A stretch of DNA of 64,000 nt. Origin: Chania multitudinisentens RB-25. Its GTDB lineage: Bacteria; Pseudomonadota; Gammaproteobacteria; Enterobacterales; Enterobacteriaceae. Below, one piece after another: positions 52,923 to 61,521 of the stretch. Where the stretch lies: contig NZ_CP007044.2 of the NCBI RefSeq assembly GCF_000520015.2, positions 1,984,001 to 2,048,000 on the forward strand, given 5' to 3'. The translations under genes and the position numbers were made by a program. Below the pieces are notes generated by a model. That model was not told where the DNA came from and made no database searches. It saw only the letters and a list, made by a program, of their open reading frames with translations. Each line of letters opens with the position of its first letter. Position 1 is the first letter of the stretch.

Positions 52923-52991
52923 GGGCGTGGGATAACGGCTAACGAACGGGATGGCTAGCCATGTAGGACAGGTGGTGCAAAAACGGGCAGA

Positions 52992-53022
52992 GTCTCTTGA
53001 TCAGGAGCCCTAATCAAGAGAC
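52992..53022. terminator. Hairpin between allS and loiP
   Basis: A perfect 10-bp inverted repeat GTCTCTTGAT / ATCAAGAGAC with an 11-base loop lies between convergent genes. No T-run is seen. It marks the right end of the accessory block. Confidence 0.55.
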
Positions 53023-53041
53023 AACCCTGTGGGAGAGGGGG

Positions 53042-53794
53042 TTACTTACCTGCGGCGATGCGCTCACGGATATGCTGCGCGCGGGCTTCTGACGGTGGGT
53101 GGCCGTCAAACATGCTGCTCTTGCGGCTGCCTTCCATCTGCGCCAACTTCTCGAAGCTGGTCACCAAGCCGTTTGGATCGATACCGCGCTTTTTCAGCAG
53201 ATCGAACGAATAATCATCGGCTTCGGTTTCCTGCTTCTGAGAGAACTGGGCATTAACCAGTTTTTCGCCCAGATCGGCCAACTGAGACTCAGACAGTGAA
53301 CCTACGATACCGCCAGCCGAAGCAGCAGCGGTGCGCACTGCAACGGTGCTGTAAGCCACCTGCATGGCTTTGCGGGAGTGGCCCAATGCAACGTGGCCTA
53401 TTTCGTGCCCCAGCACGCCTTCGACTTCGTTGTCATTCATCAGATCCATCAGGCCGCTGTAAACGCGAATACAGCCGTTGGCCATCGCCCAGGCATTCAC
53501 GTCTTTTGTCAGGTAGACCTTGTAGTTCGCGGTAGTACCGTTGATATTATCACCCAGTGCAGCGGCGATTTTATTTAACCGCTGTGTGTAAGTGCTGTTT
53601 GCTGGCGCGATTTGTGACTGGCTGTCCATCTCTGCACAGGACTTATCACTTAAGGCTTTGACGTCCGCGTCACTCAGCGTGGCTGCTTGGTATGCCTGCG
53701 CCCCAGATTGCATCAGAGTATCGGTGTTAAGGTTCTGACAACCACTCAGCAGAGTGGTAATACTTAATGCAATCAAAGAAGTACGAATTTTCAT
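53042..53794 (-). CDS. loiP: Metalloprotease LoiP (M48 family lipoprotein)
   Basis: LoiP (YggG) is an outer-membrane zinc protease, induced at low osmolarity in E. coli, that works with BepA and cleaves between Phe pairs. The 250 residues begin with a lipoprotein signal (LLSGC, acylated C19). The HExxH motif is H130-E131-I-G-H134 and a third ligand Glu lies in ETEADDYSFDLL. Divergent from tktA, as in E. coli. Confidence 0.93.
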   Translation of the reverse strand: MKIRTSLIALSITTLLSGCQNLNTDTLMQSGAQAYQAATLSDADVKALSDKSCAEMDSQSQIAPANSTYTQRLNKIAAALGDNINGTTANYKVYLTKDVNAWAMANGCIRVYSGLMDLMNDNEVEGVLGHEIGHVALGHSRKAMQVAYSTVAVRTAAASAGGIVGSLSESQLADLGEKLVNAQFSQKQETEADDYSFDLLKKRGIDPNGLVTSFEKLAQMEGSRKSSMFDGHPPSEARAQHIRERIAAGK

Positions 53795-54041
53795 AAAGCT
53801 ATCTTCCCATGATAGTAAGAGTCAATGATATTGGTTTGCGCACTGTTTATTGAAGTTGTCTAGGTTACGCAAGCCTAGTTTACGCCAAAAGTGGTAGAAA
53901 TAGTGTAATTCCGAAAAATTGCTCGAACGTGCTAATAAGTTGTGAACTGGCTCTCATTTGGCATTAGGGATTGCCGTTTTAATGCTGAGTCTGAGAAAAT
54001 AGAAAACTTGACTGCTTTTTTTATCCGAACTGGAGTAAAAC

Positions 54042-56036
54042 ATGTCCTCTCGTAAAGAGCTTGCCAACGCCATCCGCGCCCTCAGCATGGATGCCGTGCA
54101 AAAAGCGAAATCCGGCCACCCCGGAGCCCCCATGGGTATGGCTGACATCGCTGAAGTCCTGTGGCGTGACTATCTCAACCATAACCCTGCCAACCCACTC
54201 TGGGCTGACCGTGACCGTTTCGTGCTGTCTAACGGCCATGGCTCCATGCTGATTTATAGCCTGCTGCATCTCACCGGCTATGATCTGCCGATGAGCGAGC
54301 TGGAAAACTTCCGCCAACTGCATTCTAAAACTCCGGGTCACCCGGAATACGGTTATACCCCAGGGGTGGAAACCACCACCGGCCCATTGGGCCAGGGGAT
54401 TGCCAACGCTATCGGTTTTGCCATCGCCGAACGCACGCTGGCGGCGCAGTTTAACCGCCCAGGCCACCAGATTGTCGATCACCACACCTATGCCTTTATG
54501 GGTGATGGCTGCATGATGGAGGGTATTTCCCACGAAGCCTGTTCTCTGGCTGGCACCATGAAGCTCGGCAAACTGACCGCGTTCTATGATGACAACGGCA
54601 TCTCCATCGACGGCCACGTAGAAGGCTGGTTCACCGATGACACTGCCGCACGTTTCGAAGCTTATGGCTGGCACGTGGTGCGTGGCGTTGACGGTCACAA
54701 CAGTGATTCTATCAAAGCGGCGATTGAAGAAGCTCACCGCATCACCGATAAACCTTCACTGCTGATGTGCAAAACCGTGATTGGTTTTGGGTCACCGAAC
54801 AAGGCTGGCACCCACGATTCCCATGGCGCTCCGCTGGGCGAAGCTGAAGTAGCGGCGACTCGCGTGCAACTGGGCTGGAAATACCCGGCCTTTGAAATCC
54901 CGCAGGATATCTATGCCCAGTGGGATGCCAAAGAAGCGGGCAAAGCCAAAGAAACCGCCTGGAATGATAAATTCGCTGCCTATGCCAAGGCCCATCCTGA
55001 ACTGGCTACCGAATTTAAACGCCGCATGAACGGTGAACTGCCTGCTAACTGGAAAGCTGAAGCGAAGAAATTCGTTGAGCAGTTGCAGGCAAATCCGGCC
55101 AATATCGCCAGCCGTAAGGCTTCGCAGAATGCGCTGGAAGCGTTCGGTAAAGTGTTGCCGGAATTCCTCGGCGGTTCTGCCGATCTGGCACCGAGCAACC
55201 TGACGATGTGGTCTGGCTCTAAATCTCTGGGTGATGATCCGGCAGGTAACTATATCCACTACGGGGTGCGTGAGTTCGGCATGACCGCTATCACCAATGG
55301 CGTCGCGCTGCACGGCGGCTTCCTGCCGTATTCCGCCACCTTCCTGATGTTTGTGGAATATGCCCGTAACGCGGTGCGCATGGCGGCGTTGATGAAACTG
55401 CGCAACGTGTTTGTCTACACCCACGACTCCATCGGTCTGGGCGAAGATGGCCCGACGCACCAGCCGGTTGAGCAACTGGCCAGCCTGCGCGTGACTCCTA
55501 ACATGAGCACCTGGCGGCCATGCGACCAGGTGGAATCGGCGATTGCCTGGCAGTACGGTATTGAGCGCAACGACGGCCCGACCACGCTGGTGTTCTCACG
55601 CCAGAATCTGGCGCAGCAGCCACGTACCGCTGAGCAGTTAGCGAACGTTTATCGTGGTGGTTACGTGCTGAAAGACTGTGCGGGTACACCTGAGCTGATT
55701 TTGATTGCGACCGGTTCTGAGGTGGGCATTACCGTTGAAGCGGCTGACAAGCTGGCTGCCGAAGGGCGCAAGGTGCGGGTGGTATCCATGCCGTCTACCG
55801 ATGCGTTTGACAAGCAGGATGCGGCGTACCGCGAATCTGTACTGCCGTCTTCTGTTGCTGCGCGTGTGGCAGTGGAAGCAGGTATTGCGGATTACTGGTA
55901 TAAGTACGTGGGCCTGAATGGTGCCATCGTGGGCATGCATACCTTCGGTGAGTCTGCTCCAGCAGAATTGCTGTTCAAAGAGTTCGGCTTCACCGTAGAA
56001 AACGTGGTGGCTAAAGCCAAGGCGTTGTTGAAATAA
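54042..56036 (+). CDS. tktA: Transketolase A
   Basis: TktA moves two-carbon units in the pentose phosphate pathway with TPP. The 664-residue enzyme has KSGHPGAPMGMADIAEVLW, the TPP motif GDGCMMEGISHEA...DDNGISIDG, the catalytic Glu in GEFGMT-like REFGMTAI, and GLGEDGPTHQPVEQ. Start MSSRKELANAIR behind GGAG. It is followed by two hairpins. Confidence 0.96.
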   Translation: MSSRKELANAIRALSMDAVQKAKSGHPGAPMGMADIAEVLWRDYLNHNPANPLWADRDRFVLSNGHGSMLIYSLLHLTGYDLPMSELENFRQLHSKTPGHPEYGYTPGVETTTGPLGQGIANAIGFAIAERTLAAQFNRPGHQIVDHHTYAFMGDGCMMEGISHEACSLAGTMKLGKLTAFYDDNGISIDGHVEGWFTDDTAARFEAYGWHVVRGVDGHNSDSIKAAIEEAHRITDKPSLLMCKTVIGFGSPNKAGTHDSHGAPLGEAEVAATRVQLGWKYPAFEIPQDIYAQWDAKEAGKAKETAWNDKFAAYAKAHPELATEFKRRMNGELPANWKAEAKKFVEQLQANPANIASRKASQNALEAFGKVLPEFLGGSADLAPSNLTMWSGSKSLGDDPAGNYIHYGVREFGMTAITNGVALHGGFLPYSATFLMFVEYARNAVRMAALMKLRNVFVYTHDSIGLGEDGPTHQPVEQLASLRVTPNMSTWRPCDQVESAIAWQYGIERNDGPTTLVFSRQNLAQQPRTAEQLANVYRGGYVLKDCAGTPELILIATGSEVGITVEAADKLAAEGRKVRVVSMPSTDAFDKQDAAYRESVLPSSVAARVAVEAGIADYWYKYVGLNGAIVGMHTFGESAPAELLFKEFGFTVENVVAKAKALLK

Positions 56037-56086
56037 TCTATTAGGGGCTGCGTGAGCAGCCCCCAAGATGTTTGAACTGCGATCAA

Positions 56087-56108
56087 AAAGCCCGGTTTCC
56101 CGGGCTTT
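56087..56108. terminator. Terminator after tktA, shared with the convergent gene
   Basis: AAAGCCCGG-TTT-CCGGGCTTT-type hairpin at 56087-56108, preceded by a second hairpin GGGGCTGC-GTGA-GCAGCCCC at 56044-56063. The two together separate tktA from the leftward monooxygenase gene. Confidence 0.7.
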
Positions 56109-56114
56109 ACTGAC

Positions 56115-56402
56115 TCAGAGCGGAGTCAGCCGTTTCACTTCCAAATTCTCCAGCTTCCCTTCCAGCTCAGCCAAAAAAGCATCATGGTAAGACATCGCCA
56201 TGTGTTCTTTCAGCGCTTGCTCAGAGGTCCAACGTTCGATAAACACGAAAGCACCTGGATGACCTTGTTCTTCATGCAGATCATATTGGATACAACCTGG
56301 TTCGGAGCGGCTTGGGGCAACCATGGCACGCACGGCGATACCTACGGCATCACGGTGTTCCGGGGCGGCTTTAATCAGGGCTACAACTTTAACTTCACTC
56401 AT
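56115..56402 (-). CDS. Antibiotic biosynthesis monooxygenase (ABM)-domain protein
   Basis: A 95-residue ABM-domain protein (YgiN/LsrG-like ferredoxin fold): VVALIKAAPEHRDAV, SRSEPGCIQYDLHEEQGHPGAFVFIERW, and LKEHMAMSYHDAFL. Family members act as small cofactor-free quinol monooxygenases or isomerases. The specific role here is unknown. It has a strong AAGGAG ribosome site. Confidence 0.82.
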   Translation of the reverse strand: MSEVKVVALIKAAPEHRDAVGIAVRAMVAPSRSEPGCIQYDLHEEQGHPGAFVFIERWTSEQALKEHMAMSYHDAFLAELEGKLENLEVKRLTPL

Positions 56403-56809
56403 TTCTGCTCCTTGTTATGCAACATTGGCAATAGAGATTGATATCCATCAACATTTGATAGCCAGACTCACCTTGCGTCAAGCCTGCTAATGGAGATCAA
56501 GGTAGTAAAAAATGTGCGCTAGATCATTTTATTTTCGCAAAATTGCATCTACTTGACAGGCTCGGCATCGCACCTGTTCCTTTTGGTAAAGCTTTGGTTT
56601 ATGCTCGGCTGAAGCGTTTCAGTTTATGCTATGTTCAACAGAAATGCCTGAGTGAGCGGTTGCGATAAGCAACAGGGTTTGACAAATAATGTATGCAGCG
56701 ATTCACAGCAGGCGGTACGCTAAAGTACCCTATGCGGTTAATGATATCCAGTCAGCGGCCCCTTTAGCTGGAGTAACCACGACAGGGAGGCCCCGTTTCA
56801 GGGAATAGC
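56403..56809. other. Control region upstream of epd
   Basis: This 407-bp divergent gap should hold the epd promoter and that of the ABM gene. TTGACA hexamers occur near 56554 and 56679, but without a convincing -10 at the right distance. A short palindrome GGTAC-GCTAAA-GTACC lies near 56714-56729. No gene is seen. Confidence 0.4.
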
Positions 56810-57826
56810 ATGACAATCCGCATAGCAATAAATGGCTTTGGCCGCATTGGCCGCAGTGTGTTACGCGCACTGTATGAATCGGGGCGACGCGCTGAAATCT
56901 CCGTCGTGGCTATCAACGAACTGGCGAACGCCGAGGGAATGGCCCATCTGCTGAAATATGATTCCAGCCATGGCCGTTTTGCCTGGGATGTCCGCCAGGA
57001 GTGTGACGTGCTGATCGTCGGGGATGACAGTATCCGGTTGTTGCATCAACTGGCGGTGGAACAGCTTCCTTGGCGGGAGCTGGGCATAGATGTGGTGCTG
57101 GATTGCAGCGGCGTATACGGCAGCCGGGCGGATGGTGAAGCCCATCTGGCCGCAGGTGCGAAGAAGGTGTTGTTCGCCCATCCTGGGGGGAACGATCTGG
57201 ATGCTACCATCGTGTTTGGGGTTAATCACCAGACGCTGCGTGGTGAACACCGCATCGTTTCCAATGCTTCCTGCACCACCAATTGCATTATTCCGGTTAT
57301 CAAACTGCTGGACGATGCATACGGCATTGAGTCTGGCACTGTGACCACCATTCACTCCTCAATGAACGATCAGCCGGTGATTGATGCCTATCACCAGGAT
57401 TTGCGGCGTACCCGAGCGGCAAGCCAGTCGATTATTCCTGTCGACACCAAGTTAGCTGCCGGTATCACGCGCATCTTCCCGCAGTTTTGCGATCGTTTTG
57501 AAGCGATTTCCGTGCGTGTGCCCACCATCAACGTGACGGCCATTGATCTTAGCGTCAGCGTGAGTTCAAAAGTGTTGGTGGCAGAGGTCAACCAGCTGTT
57601 GCAAAAGGCCGCACAGGGAGCATTTCGTGGTATAGTTGACTACACAGAACTACCATTGGTTTCGATTGATTTTAACCATGACCCGCACAGCGCCATCGTT
57701 GATGGCACGCAGACTCGGGTCAGTGGGCAGCACCTGATAAAGACCTTGGTCTGGTGTGATAATGAGTGGGGCTTTGCCAATCGGATGTTGGATACAACAC
57801 GGGCAATGGCCGCAAGCGGTTTCTAG
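56810..57826 (+). CDS. epd: D-erythrose-4-phosphate dehydrogenase
   Basis: Epd oxidises erythrose 4-phosphate to 4-phosphoerythronate, the first step of the DXP-dependent pyridoxal phosphate route. It is a GAPDH homologue. The 338 residues show AINGFGRIGRSVLRALYE and the catalytic Cys155 in SNASCTTNCI, with the paired His in TTIHSSMNDQP. It is followed by pgk and fbaA, as in E. coli. Confidence 0.95.
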   Translation: MTIRIAINGFGRIGRSVLRALYESGRRAEISVVAINELANAEGMAHLLKYDSSHGRFAWDVRQECDVLIVGDDSIRLLHQLAVEQLPWRELGIDVVLDCSGVYGSRADGEAHLAAGAKKVLFAHPGGNDLDATIVFGVNHQTLRGEHRIVSNASCTTNCIIPVIKLLDDAYGIESGTVTTIHSSMNDQPVIDAYHQDLRRTRAASQSIIPVDTKLAAGITRIFPQFCDRFEAISVRVPTINVTAIDLSVSVSSKVLVAEVNQLLQKAAQGAFRGIVDYTELPLVSIDFNHDPHSAIVDGTQTRVSGQHLIKTLVWCDNEWGFANRMLDTTRAMAASGF

Positions 57827-57898
57827 TCAGGCGGCATCAACGTCGGGTTGATGCGCCGTTCAGGCAATTTTATAGAGAATCAACTAAGAGGGTTCACC

Positions 57899-59062
57899 AT
57901 GTCTGTAATTAAGATGACCGATCTGGATCTGGCGGGGAAACGTGTTCTGATCCGTTCCGATTTAAACGTACCAGTGAAAGACGGCAAAGTGACTTCCGAT
58001 GCACGTATCCGTGCTTCCCTGCCAACGATCGAAGCGGCGTTGAAGCAAGGTGCGCGTGTGATGGTCACTTCACACCTGGGCCGCCCTACCGAAGGCGAGT
58101 ACAGCGAAGAATCTTCCTTGCTGCCAGTAGTTAACTACCTGAAAGAGCATATGAAATCCCCAGTACGCCTGGCGAAGGATTATCTGGATGGTGTTGAAGT
58201 TGCAGAAGGTGAGCTGGTGGTTCTGGAGAACGTGCGCTTCAACAAAGGCGAAAAGAAAGACGACGAAACCCTGTCTAAGAAATATGCGGCGCTGTGCGAC
58301 GTGTATGTGATGGATGCCTTCGGCACCGCACACCGTGCGCAGGCATCCACTCACGGCGTAGGCAAGTTTGCTCCGGTGGCCTGTGCTGGCCCGTTGCTGT
58401 CTGCCGAGCTGGAAGCACTGGGCAAAGCGCTGGGTAACCCGGCACGCCCGATGGTGGCGATCGTGGGCGGTTCCAAGGTGTCAACTAAACTGACCGTATT
58501 GGATTCCTTGTCGAAGATTGCTGACCAACTGATCGTTGGCGGCGGCATCGCCAACACCTTTGTTGCCGCGCAAGGCCACAACGTCGGTAAATCCTTGTAC
58601 GAAGCGGATCTGATTCCAGAAGCGAAGAAATTGCTGGAAACCTGTGATATTCCAGTACCTACAGACGTGCGCGTCGCCACTGAATTTTCTGAAACCGCTG
58701 CGGCAACCCTGAAGCCAGCCAGCGAGATCAAAGATGGCGAGCAAATTCTGGATCTGGGCGATGTCTCTGCCGAGCGTCTGGCTAAAATTCTGAAAAACGC
58801 CAAAACCATTCTGTGGAATGGCCCGGTTGGCGTATTCGAGTTCCCTAACTTCCGTAAGGGCACTGAAATTGTCGCCCGCGCTATCGCTGATAGCGAAGCC
58901 TTCTCTATTGCAGGCGGCGGTGACACGCTGGCAGCGATCGATCTGTTCGGTATTGCTGACAAAATCTCCTATATTTCTACTGGCGGCGGTGCTTTCCTGG
59001 AGTTCGTTGAAGGGAAACAATTGCCAGCAGTAGTGATGTTGGAAGAACGCGCCAAGCAGTAA
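57899..59062 (+). CDS. pgk: Phosphoglycerate kinase
   Basis: Pgk makes ATP from 1,3-bisphosphoglycerate in glycolysis. 387 residues, as in E. coli. It has RSDLNVPVKDG, TSHLGRPTEGEY, AIVGGSKVSTK, NGPVGVFEF and the ATP-site GGGDTLAA. The frame is open back to 57848, but ATG 57899 (MSVIKMTDLDL) matches the family and follows AGAGGG. It lies 72 bp behind epd. Confidence 0.97.
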   Translation: MSVIKMTDLDLAGKRVLIRSDLNVPVKDGKVTSDARIRASLPTIEAALKQGARVMVTSHLGRPTEGEYSEESSLLPVVNYLKEHMKSPVRLAKDYLDGVEVAEGELVVLENVRFNKGEKKDDETLSKKYAALCDVYVMDAFGTAHRAQASTHGVGKFAPVACAGPLLSAELEALGKALGNPARPMVAIVGGSKVSTKLTVLDSLSKIADQLIVGGGIANTFVAAQGHNVGKSLYEADLIPEAKKLLETCDIPVPTDVRVATEFSETAAATLKPASEIKDGEQILDLGDVSAERLAKILKNAKTILWNGPVGVFEFPNFRKGTEIVARAIADSEAFSIAGGGDTLAAIDLFGIADKISYISTGGGAFLEFVEGKQLPAVVMLEERAKQ

Positions 59063-59153
59063 TTCCCGTAACGGGGGGCGTAAGCCGCCCGTTTATTTCG
59101 CCTGCTTGATGTGGTGCGAAATGTAAAAGTAAAAATAGATATCTATCCATCCC

Positions 59154-59274
59154 TACCCGTTAGATTTCAAGGTGCAGCAACACCGTTGCAGCTTGAAAGA
59201 TAAAAGGTATACCCCATGGATTCCAAGATGCAGGCAGCCAACATCCCTGTAACTTGAAAGACGGAGGGTATATA
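59154..59274. repeat. Two short palindromic repeats in tandem (R3a, R3b) before fbaA
   Basis: Two internally deleted members of the R1/R2/R4 family lie side by side. The first (about 59154-59212) has TTTCAAGGTGCAGC / GTTGCAGCTTGAAA arms. The second (about 59208-59274) runs from GGTATACCCC to CTTGAAAGACGGAGGGTATATA. Together they fill the pgk-fbaA gap, ending 27 bp before the fbaA start. Confidence 0.65.
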
Positions 59275-59301
59275 ACGGCCAACGAAACAGGACAAAGTCG
59301 C

Positions 59302-60381
59302 ATGTCTAAAATATTTGATTTCGTAAAACCGGGTGTCATCACAGGTGATGACGTTCAGAAAGTATTCGCAGTCGCTAAAGAGCATAACTTTGCTCTGCCA
59401 GCGGTAAACTGTGTGGGTACCGACTCGATCAACGCCGTGCTGGAAACAGCTGCAAAGGTGCGTGCTCCGGTTATCGTTCAATTCTCTAACGGCGGCGCTG
59501 CGTTTATCGCGGGCAAAGGCGTGAAGACGGACATTCCACAAGGTGCTGCGATTCTGGGCGCGATCTCCGGCGCACACCATGTTCACCAGATGGCTGAACA
59601 CTACGGCGTGCCGGTGATCCTGCATACCGACCACTGTGCGAAGAAGCTGCTGCCATGGCTGGATGGCTTGCTGGACGCGGGTGAAAAACACTTCGCGGCG
59701 ACCGGTAAACCGTTGTTCTCTTCCCATATGATTGACCTGTCCGAAGAATCTCTGGAAGAGAATATTGAGATTTGCGGTAACTATCTGGCCCGCATGGCGA
59801 AGATCGACATGACGCTGGAAATCGAACTGGGCTGCACCGGCGGTGAAGAAGATGGCGTGGATAACAGCCACATGGATGCTTCTGAACTGTATACCCAACC
59901 GGAAGATGTGGCATACGCGTACGAAAAACTGAGTGCGATCAGCCCACGTTTCACCATCGCGGCTTCCTTCGGTAACGTACATGGTGTGTACAAGCCAGGT
60001 AACGTGAAGCTGACCCCAACTATTCTGCGTGATTCGCAGGATTACGTGTCCAAGAAGTTCAACTTGCCACACAATAGCCTGAATTTCGTGTTCCACGGCG
60101 GTTCGGGTTCCAGCGATGCAGAGATTAAAGAGTCGGTCAGCTATGGCGTGATCAAGATGAACATTGATACCGACACTCAGTGGGCAACCTGGGAAGGTAT
60201 CCTGACCTACTACAAAGAGAACGAAGCGTATCTGCAAGGCCAATTGGGCAACCCTAAAGGCCCAGATCAGCCGAACAAGAAGTATTATGATCCGCGTGTA
60301 TGGCTGCGTGCTGCCCAAACGACCATGGTTACCCGTTTGGAACAGGCTTTCAAAGACCTGAACGCCGTCAACGTGCTGTAA
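59302..60381 (+). CDS. fbaA: Fructose-bisphosphate aldolase, class II
   Basis: FbaA is the Zn-dependent glycolytic aldolase. The 359 residues equal E. coli FbaA. It has HTDHCAKKLLPW (Zn and catalytic Asp), LEIELGCTGGEEDGVD, GNVHGVYKPG and FHGGSGSS. The frame is open upstream to 59254, but ATG 59302 (MSKIFDFVKPG) is the conserved start. The upstream stretch belongs to the repeats. Confidence 0.97.
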   Translation: MSKIFDFVKPGVITGDDVQKVFAVAKEHNFALPAVNCVGTDSINAVLETAAKVRAPVIVQFSNGGAAFIAGKGVKTDIPQGAAILGAISGAHHVHQMAEHYGVPVILHTDHCAKKLLPWLDGLLDAGEKHFAATGKPLFSSHMIDLSEESLEENIEICGNYLARMAKIDMTLEIELGCTGGEEDGVDNSHMDASELYTQPEDVAYAYEKLSAISPRFTIAASFGNVHGVYKPGNVKLTPTILRDSQDYVSKKFNLPHNSLNFVFHGGSGSSDAEIKESVSYGVIKMNIDTDTQWATWEGILTYYKENEAYLQGQLGNPKGPDQPNKKYYDPRVWLRAAQTTMVTRLEQAFKDLNAVNVL

Positions 60382-60417
60382 TCGTTCGTGGTTTCGGCGG
60401 GGTTTACTCTGCCGCTG

Positions 60418-60445
60418 AAAGGCTCCCATTTGGGAGCCTTTTTTG
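60418..60445 (+). terminator. Rho-independent terminator after fbaA
   Basis: AAAGGCTCCC-ATTT-GGGAGCCTTT followed by TTTG, 36 bp past the fbaA stop. Confidence 0.92.
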
Positions 60446-60627
60446 TTGCTGGTAGCCTGAAGTATGAGAAATATAGTCCAGCCAGAACAGAGGGTTATTT
60501 TTATTGATTGGATTGGCACAGGGGGGAATGTTGGTTACGCTTAGAAGCGTGGTTTTCTTACTGGTAATAGTGTGACCAGTGCAATTGTGAATCTCCCGCG
60601 ATTAAGGGAATAAAGTAGGACATTACA

Positions 60628-61437
60628 ATGAAAGATCTCAATATTATTGAGGACATCAATCAGGCTGGCGGTTGGCTGGTGGATCATCAGGATCTGTTGC
60701 TCCAGTATGCAGTGAACATCGTGGCGGCGATCGTCATTTTCATCATTGGTTCGATTGTTGCCCGGATCATCAGCAATGCGATCAGCCGTGTGATGAAACT
60801 GCGCGGCATTGATGCCACGGTGGCTGATTTCCTGGCTGCGATGGTGCGTTACAGCATTCTGGCGTTCACGCTTATTGCGGTACTGGGGCGAGTCGGGGTG
60901 CAAACCACCTCGGTGATCGCCGTCTTGGGTGCTGCGGGTTTGGCGATTGGCCTGGCGCTGCAAGGATCGCTGTCTAACTTTGCGGCAGGGGTGCTGCTGG
61001 TGGCTTTTCGTCCGCTGCGCGCGGGTGAATTTGTCGATCTGGGCGGCGTGACCGGGACTGTTGATCAGGTGCAGATTTTCTCTACCACTCTGCGCACGCC
61101 TGATAACAAAATCATCGTGGTGCCGAACGGTAAAATCATCTCTGGCAATATCATCAACTTCTCCCGCGAGCCGAATCGCCGGGTGGATATTGTGGTGACG
61201 GTGGCTTATAGCGCCGATGTTGAGCGGGTGAAACAAGTGCTGGGTGACGTGATTGCGGCCGATAAGCGCATCATGCACGATAAGGGCGTGACCGTGCGTT
61301 TGAACGAAATGGCGCCACCTACGCTGAAGTTTGTCACTTATTGCTGGACCACCAATGCTGAATACTGGGACGTTTACTTTGATCTGATGGAAAACTTCAA
61401 ACACCAGTTGGATATCAACCTGATTGGTGTGCCATGA
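60628..61437 (+). CDS. mscS: Small-conductance mechanosensitive channel MscS, C-terminally shortened
   Basis: MscS is a heptameric inner-membrane channel that opens under tension to release solutes in hypo-osmotic shock. The 269 residues align with E. coli MscS (286): the pore helix GAAGLAIGLALQGSLSNFAAGVLLV with its Gly/Ala pattern, FRPLRAGEFVDLGG, and PNGKIISGNIINFSREP. The frame stops with TGA at 61435-61437 after LIGVP, where E. coli has FPYPQMDVNF. Reading on in the same frame gives SRMDVHVRQIAKPE and TAA at 61480-61482, which looks like the lost C-terminal beta-barrel strand. The order fbaA-mscS is as in E. coli. Confidence 0.9.
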   Translation: MKDLNIIEDINQAGGWLVDHQDLLLQYAVNIVAAIVIFIIGSIVARIISNAISRVMKLRGIDATVADFLAAMVRYSILAFTLIAVLGRVGVQTTSVIAVLGAAGLAIGLALQGSLSNFAAGVLLVAFRPLRAGEFVDLGGVTGTVDQVQIFSTTLRTPDNKIIVVPNGKIISGNIINFSREPNRRVDIVVTVAYSADVERVKQVLGDVIAADKRIMHDKGVTVRLNEMAPPTLKFVTYCWTTNAEYWDVYFDLMENFKHQLDINLIGVP

Positions 61438-61488
61438 TCGCGGATGGATGTGCATGTCCGCCAGATCGCTAAGCCAGAATAACCGGCA

Positions 61489-61509
61489 AGGCCACCGTCA
61501 TGGTGGCCT
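61489..61509. terminator. Hairpin between mscS and the convergent dehydrogenase gene
   Basis: AGGCCACC-GTCAT-GGTGGCCT, a perfect 8-bp stem, lies just after the TAA that would end the full-length mscS frame. A short T-containing tract follows (GTTGGG). Confidence 0.6.
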
Positions 61510-61521
61510 GTTGGGATCTCA

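Noticed and set aside
59167..60519. 450-codon open frame on the minus strand
   Set aside because: It is fully antisense to fbaA, whose coding sequence is certain. The low stop frequency reflects strong codon bias in fbaA.
61435..61437. TGA in mscS as a selenocysteine codon
   Set aside because: No SECIS-like stem is evident just after the TGA and MscS is not a selenoprotein family. Truncation or plain read-through is more likely.
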